In this document: piece after piece, positions 20,508-28,235 of the stretch | Layout: every line of letters starts with the position of its first letter | Numbering within the stretch: the first letter of the stretch is position 1 | Assembly: GCF_000013645.1 (NCBI RefSeq) | Contig: NC_007951.1 | Location: forward strand, 4,464,001-4,528,000 | DNA length: 64,000 nucleotides | From: Paraburkholderia xenovorans LB400 | GTDB taxonomy: Bacteria; Pseudomonadota; Gammaproteobacteria; Burkholderiales; Burkholderiaceae | Direction: 5' to 3' | The notes under the pieces: model-generated | Told to the model about the DNA's origin: nothing | Seen by the model: the letters and a program-made list of their open reading frames with translations, nothing else | Database searches by the model: none | Position numbers and translations under genes: made by a program

Positions 20508-22907
20508 ATGCAATCCACGTCTCCTACGTCCCCGCCGCCCGCGCCGCAGAAGCGCAAACGCCCGTTGTGGCTGAAGCTCATCATCGGCTTCGTGGGTCTC
20601 ATCGTCGCAGGCATTCTGTGCGTGCTGCTGGTGCTCGGTTATGCGCTCGTCGTCGCCACGCCCAATCTGCCGTCGCTCGATGCATTGACCGATTACCGGC
20701 CCAAGGTGCCGCTGCGCATCTATACGGCCGACCACGTGCTGATCGGCGAGTTCGGCGAGGAACGGCGCGACATCGTCCACATTCAGGACGTGCCCGATAG
20801 TCTGAAGAAGGCCATCCTCGCCATTGAAGACGCGCGCTTCTACGACCACGGCGGCGTCGACCTCACCGGCATTGCGCGCGCGGGTATCGTCGCGCTGACC
20901 AATGGCCACGCCACGCAGGGCGCGAGCACGATCACCATGCAGGTGGCGCGCAACTTCTTCCTCTCCAGCGAGAAGACTTACACGCGCAAGATCTACGAGA
21001 TGCTGCTCGCCTACAAGATCGAATCGAAGCTGTCGAAAGATCAGATTCTCGAGGTGTACATGAATCAGATCTATCTCGGTCAACGCGCGTACGGATTCGC
21101 AAGCGCGGCGCGCGTTTACTTCGGCAAAGACCTGAAGGATCTGACGCTGGCCGAGTCCGCCATGCTGGCCGGACTGCCCAAGGCGCCGTCCGCCTATAAC
21201 CCGGTGGTCAACCCGAAGCGCGCAAAGGTGCGCCAGGAGTACATCCTGCAGCGCATGTACGAGTTGCACTACATCACCCAGGAACAATACGACGAAGCGA
21301 GCAAGCAGCCGCTGGTGGTCAAGGGCGCGGGCAAGGAGTTCAGCGTGCACGCGGAATACGTCGCGGAAATGGTGCGTCAGATGATGTACGCGCAATATCG
21401 CGAGGAAGCCTATACGCGCGGCCTGAACGTGGTGACCACGATCGATTCGGCCGACCAGGACGTCGCTTACCGGGCGCTGCGCAAAGGTCTGACGGACTAC
21501 GAACGGCGCCACGGTTATCGCGGTCCGGAGGCGTTCATCGATTTGCCGTCCGACGCCGACGACCGCGAACAGGCCATCGACGACGCGCTGCTCGAACACC
21601 CGGACAACGGCGAAATCATTGCCGCCGTGGTCACCGCGGCGAGTCCGAAGCAGGTGCAGGCCGCTTTCATCGACGGCAATGTCGCGACGATCCAGGGCGA
21701 CGGCTTGCGCTTCGCGCAGTTCGCGCTCGGTCCGCGCGCTCAGCCGAATCAACGTGTGCGGCCCGGCGCGATCATCCGGCTCGTCAAGAACGACGACGGC
21801 GACTGGTCGATCACGCAATTGCCGCAAGTGGAAGGCGCGTTCGTTTCGGTGATTCCGCAAGATGGCGCGATCCGTGCGCTGGTCGGCGGTTTCGACTTCA
21901 ACAAGAACAAGTTCAATCACGTGACTCAGGCGTGGCGTCAGCCGGGTTCGAGCTTCAAGCCGTTCATCTATTCGGCGTCGCTCGAAAAGGGACTCGGGCC
22001 GGCAACCGTCATCAACGACGCGCCGCTCTTTTTCAGCGCGGCTGAAACCGGCGGCCAGGCGTGGGAGCCGAAGAACTATGGCGGCGGCTTCGACGGCCCG
22101 ATGACCATGCGCACGGCGTTGCAGCGCTCAAAAAACCTGGTGTCGATTCGCATCCTGAACCAGATCGGCACGAAGTACGCGCAGCAGTACATCACGCGCT
22201 TCGGCTTCGACGCGGATCGTCACCCGGCTTATCTGCCAATGGCGCTGGGCGCCGGTCTCGTCACACCGTTGCAGATGGCGGGCGCGTACTCGGTGTTCGC
22301 CAACGGCGGCTATCGGATCAACCCGTATCTGATCGCCGAAGTTACCGACCAGCGCGGCATCGTGGTTGCGCACGCGCAGCCGCTGGTGGCGGCGCAAAGC
22401 GCGCCGCACGCAATCGAACCGCGTAATGCGTACGTGATGAACAGCCTGCTGCAAAGCGTGGCGCAACGCGGCACGGGCGCCAAGACCAATGTCCTCAAGC
22501 GCACCGATCTCGCCGGCAAGACGGGCACGACCAATGATTCGCGCGACGCGTGGTTCGCCGGTTATCAGCACACGCTCACGGCCATCGCGTGGATCGGCTA
22601 CGACAATCCGCGCAGCCTCGGCGACAAGGAAACCGGCGGCGGTCTGTCATTGCCCGTGTGGGTCGAATACATGGGGCGCGCGCTCAAGGGTGTGCCGGAG
22701 TACAAGATGCCGATGCCCGACGGCCTGACCGAACTCGGCTCGGAGTTGTACTTCGACGACTTCACGCCGGGGCACGGTTTCGTCGCCACGGTCGGCATCA
22801 GTCAGGCGGCGCTGGATGCCGAGGCGAGCGGCGCGTCGGCGGCCGCGCCCGAGCAGGTCGGCGAACAGGAGAAGCAGGACATCATGAACCTGTTCCGCGG
22901 CCACTGA
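20508..22907 (+). CDS. mrcA: Penicillin-binding protein 1A (bifunctional)
   Basis: A 799-residue class A penicillin-binding protein (also called ponA) that polymerises lipid II and cross-links peptidoglycan in the periplasm. It has a cytoplasmic Pro/Lys-rich tail, one membrane anchor (about residues 22-48) and a GT51 glycosyltransferase domain with the catalytic Glu in EDARFYDHGG (about 107) and the motif GASTITMQVARNFF. The transpeptidase carries SSFK (about 480), SKN (about 541) and KTGT (about 669). Length agrees with PBP1a of Proteobacteria. It is divergent from pilM. Downstream lies a strong hairpin (22936-22968). Confidence 0.96.
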   Translation: MQSTSPTSPPPAPQKRKRPLWLKLIIGFVGLIVAGILCVLLVLGYALVVATPNLPSLDALTDYRPKVPLRIYTADHVLIGEFGEERRDIVHIQDVPDSLKKAILAIEDARFYDHGGVDLTGIARAGIVALTNGHATQGASTITMQVARNFFLSSEKTYTRKIYEMLLAYKIESKLSKDQILEVYMNQIYLGQRAYGFASAARVYFGKDLKDLTLAESAMLAGLPKAPSAYNPVVNPKRAKVRQEYILQRMYELHYITQEQYDEASKQPLVVKGAGKEFSVHAEYVAEMVRQMMYAQYREEAYTRGLNVVTTIDSADQDVAYRALRKGLTDYERRHGYRGPEAFIDLPSDADDREQAIDDALLEHPDNGEIIAAVVTAASPKQVQAAFIDGNVATIQGDGLRFAQFALGPRAQPNQRVRPGAIIRLVKNDDGDWSITQLPQVEGAFVSVIPQDGAIRALVGGFDFNKNKFNHVTQAWRQPGSSFKPFIYSASLEKGLGPATVINDAPLFFSAAETGGQAWEPKNYGGGFDGPMTMRTALQRSKNLVSIRILNQIGTKYAQQYITRFGFDADRHPAYLPMALGAGLVTPLQMAGAYSVFANGGYRINPYLIAEVTDQRGIVVAHAQPLVAAQSAPHAIEPRNAYVMNSLLQSVAQRGTGAKTNVLKRTDLAGKTGTTNDSRDAWFAGYQHTLTAIAWIGYDNPRSLGDKETGGGLSLPVWVEYMGRALKGVPEYKMPMPDGLTELGSELYFDDFTPGHGFVATVGISQAALDAEASGASAAAPEQVGEQEKQDIMNLFRGH

Positions 22908-22935
22908 CGCCACCGCTCGAAGTCCCTTCAGAAAG

Positions 22936-22968
22936 CAGAATGGCCGCGCTGAATGCGCGGCCATTCTG
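22936..22968 (+). terminator. Strong hairpin after ponA
   Basis: A perfect 14-bp stem, CAGAATGGCCGCGC / GCGCGGCCATTCTG, with a 5-base loop lies 28 bases after ponA and before the convergent cyaY stop. Neither strand has a T-run after it, so it may act as a 3'-end stabiliser or a weak terminator shared by the convergent genes. Confidence 0.45.
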
Positions 22969-23034
22969 CCTGTGCAGTCGGGATGATCGGGATCGCGGGA
23001 GCCGCGTTTGCGGCGCTCCTCCAGACTGCGCGTT

Positions 23035-23352
23035 TTACGCTTCGAAGTGAACCGGCTCGCCGGCTTGCTGCGTCGCGTACTCCGACAGCGCGGCGAAAAA
23101 CTCCGTGCCGCTGCGCGTGTCACGCCACTCGCCATCGACGAAACGGAAGTGGAAACCGCCCGCTTTCGCGGCAATCCAGATCTCGCTCATGGGCGGCTGG
23201 AGGTTGACGATAATCTTCGAGCGATTCTCGAATTCGAGGGTCAGGACGTTGCCGCTGCGCTCGAGTTCGATGTCGGCATCCGTGTCGTCCAGCGCGCGTT
23301 CGATGGCGGCTAGCGCGGCTTCCGCGCGGGTCAGGTATTCACTATCGGACAT
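23035..23352 (-). CDS. cyaY: Iron donor protein CyaY (frataxin)
   Basis: A 105-residue frataxin homologue that binds iron and modulates IscS-dependent Fe-S cluster assembly in the cytosol. The first helix is acidic (AALAAIERALDDTDADIELE), providing the iron-binding ridge, and it is followed by the beta-sheet with the family motif QPPMSEIWIAA and then GFHFRF. Length matches bacterial CyaY (about 106). The ATG at 23352 (MSDSEYLTR) is preferred over one four codons upstream. It is divergent from the lptM-lysA pair, the same arrangement as in many gamma- and betaproteobacteria. Confidence 0.95.
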   Translation of the reverse strand: MSDSEYLTRAEAALAAIERALDDTDADIELERSGNVLTLEFENRSKIIVNLQPPMSEIWIAAKAGGFHFRFVDGEWRDTRSGTEFFAALSEYATQQAGEPVHFEA

Positions 23353-23387
23353 GCTAAACTCCATCGATTATTTATTCAGGGACAGTC

Positions 23388-23720
23388 ATGCGAGTCGTAT
23401 CTCGGATGCGCGCGGCGGCGCCCGGCCGCGCGATTGTAGCGGTTTTGGCCATTCTCGCAGGTTGTGCACTTGCCGGCTGCGGACAACGCGGTTCGCTCTA
23501 TTTGCCCACCGTGCCGCCGCTACCGGCCAAGCCGACCGATCGCACGCAAACCCCGCCGGACGTCGCGCCATCCGCCCCGGCAACCTCCACCGACATGGGC
23601 ACCGTTCCGGATACCTCGGGCACGCCGCTTTCGTTGGCGCCGGAAAACGAACTCGCCACGCCGCCTGCATCCGCTACGTCGGCTCCGCTGCCGGCTTCCG
23701 CTGCCACACCCGTTCAATAA
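23388..23720 (+). CDS. lptM: LptM/YifL-like small lipoprotein
   Basis: A 110-residue lipoprotein precursor. The lipobox LAGC at about residues 29-32 is followed directly by GQRGSLYLP, the hallmark of the LptM (YifL) family, whose E. coli member helps assemble the LptDE lipopolysaccharide translocon. The rest is a low-complexity Pro/Thr/Ala/Ser tail, longer than in E. coli LptM. An internal Met (seven codons in, at 23406) is an alternative start. It sits nine bases before lysA, the same order as in E. coli-like genomes. Confidence 0.85.
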   Translation: MRVVSRMRAAAPGRAIVAVLAILAGCALAGCGQRGSLYLPTVPPLPAKPTDRTQTPPDVAPSAPATSTDMGTVPDTSGTPLSLAPENELATPPASATSAPLPASAATPVQ

Positions 23721-23729
23721 GACTTTCGC

Positions 23730-24992
23730 ATGACTCGATCCGCATTTGACTACGTCGACGGCGTGCTGCATGCCGAAGGCGTATCCGCCGTTTCCCTCGC
23801 CGAGCAGTTCGGCACGCCGCTGTACGTGTATTCGCGCGCCGCGCTCACCGCGGCGTGGAACGCTTACGCCGGCGCTTGTGCCGGCCGCCGCGCAAGCGTG
23901 CACGTCGCCGTCAAGGCCAATAGCAACCTCGCGGTGCTGAATGTGTTCGCGCGCCTCGGCGCCGGCTTCGACATCGTGTCCGGCGGCGAACTGGCACGCG
24001 TGCTGGCCGCTGGCGGCAAAGCGGAAAACACGGTGTTTTCCGGCGTCGGCAAGAACGCGAACGAAATGCGCGAGGCGCTCGCCGCCGGCGTGAAATGCTT
24101 CAACGTCGAATCGATTCCCGAGCTCGACCGCCTGAATGCGGTCGCGGCGGAAATGGGCAAGAAGGCGCCCGTCTCGCTGCGCGTGAATCCCGACGTCGAC
24201 GCAAAGACGCATCCGTATATCTCCACCGGCCTCAAGTCGAACAAGTTCGGCGTCGCATTCGAAGACGCGCGCGCCACGTATCAGGCGGCCGCGGGCATGG
24301 CGAATCTCGAAGTGGTGGGTATCGACTGCCATATCGGCTCGCAGATCACCGAAGCCGCCCCGTATCTGGACGCGGTCGACAAGGTGCTGGAACTGGTCGA
24401 ACAGATCGAGCAGGACGGCCTGAAGATTCGCCACATCGACGTAGGCGGCGGCCTCGGCATCACGTACGACGACGAAACGCCGCCGGAGATCGGCGAGTTC
24501 GTGCGCACCGTGCTCGATCGCATCGAAGCGCGCGGTCACGGCCATCGTGAAGTGTATTTCGAGCCGGGCCGCTCGCTGGTCGGCAATGCAGGCGTGCTGC
24601 TTACGCGCGTCGAATTTCTGAAGCCGGGCGCGGAAAAGAATTTCGCCATCGTCGACGCGGCCATGAACGATCTCGCGCGCCCCGCCATGTATGAGGCGTA
24701 TCACGCAATCGATCCCGTCGTGAAGCGCGACGTGCCGGCCCACGTGTACGACGTGGTCGGTCCGGTTTGCGAGAGCGGCGACTGGCTCGGCCGCGAACGC
24801 CTGCTGGCGGTGGAACCGGGCGATCTGCTGGCAATCCGCTCGGCCGGCGCGTACGGCTTCGTGATGAGCTCCAACTACAACACCCGTCCGCGTGCGGCCG
24901 AGGTGATGGTTGATGGTACACAAGTGCATGTGGCACGCGCCCGCGAAGAGGTCAGGCAACTGTTTGTGGGCGAAACGATTTTGCCAGCGTAA
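23730..24992 (+). CDS. lysA: Diaminopimelate decarboxylase
   Basis: A 420-residue PLP-dependent enzyme of fold type III that decarboxylates meso-diaminopimelate to L-lysine, the last step of lysine synthesis. The PLP lysine lies in VAVKANSNLAVL (about residue 62). The phosphate-binding segment GGGLGI and the active-site motif PVCESGDWLGR (Cys about 347), contributed across the dimer, are both present, as is EPGRSLVGNAG. Length is typical (about 415-420). Coupled to lptM upstream and ended by a bidirectional terminator. Confidence 0.97.
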   Translation: MTRSAFDYVDGVLHAEGVSAVSLAEQFGTPLYVYSRAALTAAWNAYAGACAGRRASVHVAVKANSNLAVLNVFARLGAGFDIVSGGELARVLAAGGKAENTVFSGVGKNANEMREALAAGVKCFNVESIPELDRLNAVAAEMGKKAPVSLRVNPDVDAKTHPYISTGLKSNKFGVAFEDARATYQAAAGMANLEVVGIDCHIGSQITEAAPYLDAVDKVLELVEQIEQDGLKIRHIDVGGGLGITYDDETPPEIGEFVRTVLDRIEARGHGHREVYFEPGRSLVGNAGVLLTRVEFLKPGAEKNFAIVDAAMNDLARPAMYEAYHAIDPVVKRDVPAHVYDVVGPVCESGDWLGRERLLAVEPGDLLAIRSAGAYGFVMSSNYNTRPRAAEVMVDGTQVHVARAREEVRQLFVGETILPA

Positions 24993-25013
24993 CCTGCAAT
25001 AGTGACGCGAACG

Positions 25014-25050
25014 TAAAAAAGGCGATGCCACTGCGGCATCGCCTTTTTCT
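25014..25050. terminator. Bidirectional terminator between lysA and msrQ
   Basis: The stem AAAAAGGCGATGCC / GGCATCGCCTTTTT around a short loop is flanked by A-runs and T-runs on either side, so it can stop transcription of lysA (+) and of the msrPQ operon (-). It lies between their convergent stops. Confidence 0.85.
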
Positions 25051-25076
25051 GTTTACGCGAGATGTTTCGACGCCGG

Positions 25077-25811
25077 TCAATGCGCCTTCGACATCCGGTC
25101 ACGCAACCACACGACCAATCGCCAGCCAAGCAACGCCACCATGATCGCGCCGTAAATCTTCGGCAAGATCAGATCATGCTTGCCCGCCTTCATCCACCAG
25201 AAGTGCAGGATCGCGAGCGCGCCGATCGCATAGATGGACCGATGCAGCATCTGCCAGCGGCGCCCGAGCTTGCGCACCATCGCACGCGGCGACGTCGCGG
25301 CCAATGCGATCAGCAACACGAACGCCGCGAAGCCCACCGTGATGAACGGCCGCTTGCCGATGTCCTTGACGATCTCGGCGACGTCGAACCACTTGTCGAA
25401 CCACAGGTACGTGGTGAAATGCAGCGTAGCGTAAAAGAACGCATAGAGACCGAGCATGCGGCGAAAGCGCACGAACGCGGCGACGCCGGTGAGCCGGCGC
25501 AACGGTGTCACCGCCAGCGTGATGCAGAGAAAGACGAGTGTCCACAGACCTGTCGAGCGCGTAATGAACTCGATGGGATTCGCGCCGAGCCGGTCGGTCA
25601 AGCCAAATAGCACGATGCGCGCGAGCGGATACCACGCCGCGATAAACACCGCGATCTTGACCGGCACGATCCAGCGCGCGCCGGCTGCGGGCCGCCTCGC
25701 CGCCGCCGATGACGCGGGCGGCTGCGCGCGCGACGCTGGGCGCGCGGCCTGAGCAGGCGGCTGAACAGCGGGCTGAACGGGCTGAGCAGCAGGTTGCGTA
25801 TCGGAAGCCAT
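25077..25811 (-). CDS. msrQ: MsrQ heme-binding membrane subunit
   Basis: A 244-residue inner-membrane cytochrome b-type protein (formerly YedZ) that passes electrons from the quinone pool or a flavin reductase to periplasmic MsrP. After an unusually long Ala/Pro/Gln-rich N-terminal tail (about 45 residues of low complexity), about six hydrophobic helices follow, with histidines in the helical segments (YATLHFTTYLWF, MLHRSIYAIGALAILHFWW) suitable as heme ligands. RKLGRRWQMLHR is typical of the family. It follows msrP by 11 bases, so the two form one operon. Confidence 0.92.
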   Translation of the reverse strand: MASDTQPAAQPVQPAVQPPAQAARPASRAQPPASSAAARRPAAGARWIVPVKIAVFIAAWYPLARIVLFGLTDRLGANPIEFITRSTGLWTLVFLCITLAVTPLRRLTGVAAFVRFRRMLGLYAFFYATLHFTTYLWFDKWFDVAEIVKDIGKRPFITVGFAAFVLLIALAATSPRAMVRKLGRRWQMLHRSIYAIGALAILHFWWMKAGKHDLILPKIYGAIMVALLGWRLVVWLRDRMSKAH

Positions 25812-25822
25812 GATCGCGCCGC

Positions 25823-26818
25823 CTAGAAATTCTTCTTCAGGTCCATGCCCTGATAAAGCGACGCGACCTGGTCGCCGTAGCCGTTGAACATCAACGTCTT
25901 GCGCTTGGGTGTGAAGAAACCGTCCTCGCCGATACGCCGCTCGGTCGCCTGACTCCAGCGCGGATGGTCGACATTCGGATTCACGTTCGAATAAAACCCA
26001 TATTCGTTAGACGCGTACGTGTTCCAGCTGGTCGGCGGCTGCTTGTCGAGGAAGCGGATCTTCACCAGCGACTTCGCGCTCTTGAAACCATACTTCCACG
26101 GCACCACCACGCGCACCGGCGCGCCGTTCTGATTGGGCAGCACCTGACCATAGAGGCCCATTGTCAGCAAGGTCAGCGGATTCATCGCTTCGTCCATGCG
26201 CAGACCTTCGGAATACGGCCAGTCGAGTACGGGCGTCGAGAGTCCGGGCATTTGCGACGGATCGGCCAGCGTGATGAATTGCACGTATCTGGCGTTGCCT
26301 GTCGGCTGAACGCGCTTGATCAGCTCCGAGAGCGGCACGCCGATCCACGGAATCACCATCGACCAGCCTTCCACGCAGCGCATCCTGTACACGCGCTCCT
26401 CGAGCGGCGCGAGCTTGAGCAATTCGTCGATGTCGTAGACTTTCGGATTCCTGATCTCGCCCTCGACGCTCACCTTCCACGGATGCGGCCGCAGCGTCCC
26501 GGCGTTGCGCGCAGGATCGGCCTTGTCGGTGCCGAATTCGTAGTAGTTGTTATACGTCGTGATGTCCTTGTACGGCGTGATCTTGTCGAGCGCAACGAAT
26601 CGGGTATTGGTCTTCGCCGCCAGCTTCTGCGCCTTCGGGTCCGGCGACGCGTAAGCCGCCAGCGCCTCGCCGTTCACACCGACCAGACTGCCGAGCGCCA
26701 CCGCGCCGGCCGCCTGCAACACGCGCCGCCGGTTCTGAAAAACACGCTGCGGCGTGATTTCGCTGCGCGCAATGTCGTCGCCGCTGAGTTGAATTCTGTC
26801 GCTACGCTTGATCCACAT
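25823..26818 (-). CDS. msrP: MsrP methionine sulfoxide reductase catalytic subunit
   Basis: A 331-residue periplasmic molybdopterin enzyme (formerly YedY) that repairs methionine sulfoxide in envelope proteins. A twin-arginine signal is visible (NRRRVLQAAGAVALGSLVG, residues 29-47), consistent with Tat export of the folded cofactor-bound protein. The Mo ligand cysteine lies in YRMRCVEGWSMVIPW (C148), within the sulfite-oxidase-type fold, and PWKYGFKSAKSLVKI is also typical. The start at 26818 (MWIKRSDRI) is preferred to a longer upstream frame. First gene of msrPQ. Confidence 0.95.
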   Translation of the reverse strand: MWIKRSDRIQLSGDDIARSEITPQRVFQNRRRVLQAAGAVALGSLVGVNGEALAAYASPDPKAQKLAAKTNTRFVALDKITPYKDITTYNNYYEFGTDKADPARNAGTLRPHPWKVSVEGEIRNPKVYDIDELLKLAPLEERVYRMRCVEGWSMVIPWIGVPLSELIKRVQPTGNARYVQFITLADPSQMPGLSTPVLDWPYSEGLRMDEAMNPLTLLTMGLYGQVLPNQNGAPVRVVVPWKYGFKSAKSLVKIRFLDKQPPTSWNTYASNEYGFYSNVNPNVDHPRWSQATERRIGEDGFFTPKRKTLMFNGYGDQVASLYQGMDLKKNF

Positions 26819-26957
26819 AGTGGTACTCCTTGCCGGCCCATCGGTCCATACAGCTTGAAAGGCCATATTGATGATCGCTCGCCCAGGCGTTTGTCACAGT
26901 CATCCATAGGTACTGTGAGAGCGAACACTCTGGATGCAGCAATATTCCATCGGCCAC

Positions 26958-26990
26958 AAAAAAACCGCCGGTGCGAAGCACACGGCGGTT
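26958..26990 (-). terminator. Terminator of the resB-ccsB operon
   Basis: On the minus strand AACCGCCGTG / CACCGGCGGTT (one base unpaired) with a 5-base loop is followed by seven T residues. It lies about 30 bases after the ccsB stop. Confidence 0.8.
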
Positions 26991-27019
26991 TTGCATCGGT
27001 TCAGAGCGGCAGATCTTTC

Positions 27020-28231
27020 TTACAGCTTGCCGTAGCTATGCAGGCCCGACAGGAACATGTTGACGCCGAGGAACGCGAAGGTCGTGACCAGCAGCCCGGT
27101 CAACGCCCACCACGCCGCCACCGCGCCGCGCAGCCCCTTCATCAGACGCATATGCAGCCAGGCCGCATAGTTCAGCCAGACGATCAGCGCCCACGTTTCC
27201 TTCGGGTCCCAGCTCCAGTAGCCGCCCCAGGCTTCAGCGGCCCACAGCGCGCCGAGAATCGTCGCGATCGTGAAGAACGCAAAACCGACGGCGATGGATT
27301 TGTACATCACGTCGTCGAGCACTTCGAGCGCCGGCAGGCGGTCGGCCAGCACGCCACGCTCTTTGGCCAGATACGCGACGCCCACCATAGCCGACAGCGC
27401 GAAGCTGCCATAACCGATGAAGTTGGCCGGCACGTGAATCTTCATCCACCAGCTTTGCAGCGCCGGAACGAGCGGCTGGATCTGCTGCGCGTCGCGCGCC
27501 ACCGAGTACCACATCAGGAAGCCGACCGCGGCGCTGATGACCAGCAGCACGAACGCGCCGAGCGCGCGAGTGTTGTAGTGCTGCTCGTAGTACAGATAGA
27601 ACAGCGCGGTGATCAGGCTGAACAGCACGAACACTTCGTACAGGTTCGAGATGGGAATATGGCCGACGTCCGCGCCGATCAGGTACGACTCGTACCAGCG
27701 CACCATCAGGCCGACAAAGCCCATCAGCACCGCCGCCCACGTCATCTTCGAGCCGATCGCCGCGCCGGTCGGCGAGCGCGACAGCAGGCCGATCCAGTAG
27801 AACACGGTGGCGAACACGAAGAGCGCGCTCATCCACAGGATCGCGGACTGGCTCGACAGGAAATACTTCAGGAAGAATGCGTTATCCGCGCGGCTGAGGT
27901 CGCCGTGGTAGATCTGGATGGCCAGCAGCGACAGCGCCGTGATCCCCACCATCAGCGGACGCACCGGTTTCCAGCGCCAGCCGAGCACCATGAACACCGG
28001 CACCGCGCACACCAGCACCAGCTTGTCGTAGTAGTTCATGAACGGGTGATAGCGCGACAGCGCAAACCCGGCGCCCGCGACCATCGCGACGGCAAACAGC
28101 CAGTCGACAACGCCGAGCCGTTTCAGGAACGGCCGCTCGTCGTACTGCGCGACGTTGGGCACTTCACCGGCGGGCGCTTTCCTGGGCCGCGAGGGTGAAG
28201 AAGAGGATGAGGAAACCTGAGTCAAGTCCAT
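27020..28231 (-). CDS. ccsB: System II cytochrome c biogenesis protein, CcsA/ResC type
   Basis: A 403-residue polytopic membrane protein that exports heme and, with ResB, attaches it to apocytochrome c in the periplasm. The tryptophan-rich WWD signature is plain near residues 330-345 (WGGYWSWDPKETWALIVW), flanked by histidines in helices (WMKIHVPANFIGYGSF, YAAWLHMRLM). At least eight hydrophobic helices can be counted. The N-terminal 25 residues are low in complexity (Ser/Pro). Naming is confusing: this protein is called CcsA in plastids, ResC in Bacillus and CcsB in proteobacterial annotation. It follows the ResB gene by four bases, so they are co-translated. Confidence 0.94.
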   Translation of the reverse strand: MDLTQVSSSSSSPSRPRKAPAGEVPNVAQYDERPFLKRLGVVDWLFAVAMVAGAGFALSRYHPFMNYYDKLVLVCAVPVFMVLGWRWKPVRPLMVGITALSLLAIQIYHGDLSRADNAFFLKYFLSSQSAILWMSALFVFATVFYWIGLLSRSPTGAAIGSKMTWAAVLMGFVGLMVRWYESYLIGADVGHIPISNLYEVFVLFSLITALFYLYYEQHYNTRALGAFVLLVISAAVGFLMWYSVARDAQQIQPLVPALQSWWMKIHVPANFIGYGSFALSAMVGVAYLAKERGVLADRLPALEVLDDVMYKSIAVGFAFFTIATILGALWAAEAWGGYWSWDPKETWALIVWLNYAAWLHMRLMKGLRGAVAAWWALTGLLVTTFAFLGVNMFLSGLHSYGKL

Positions 28232-28235
28232 GATC

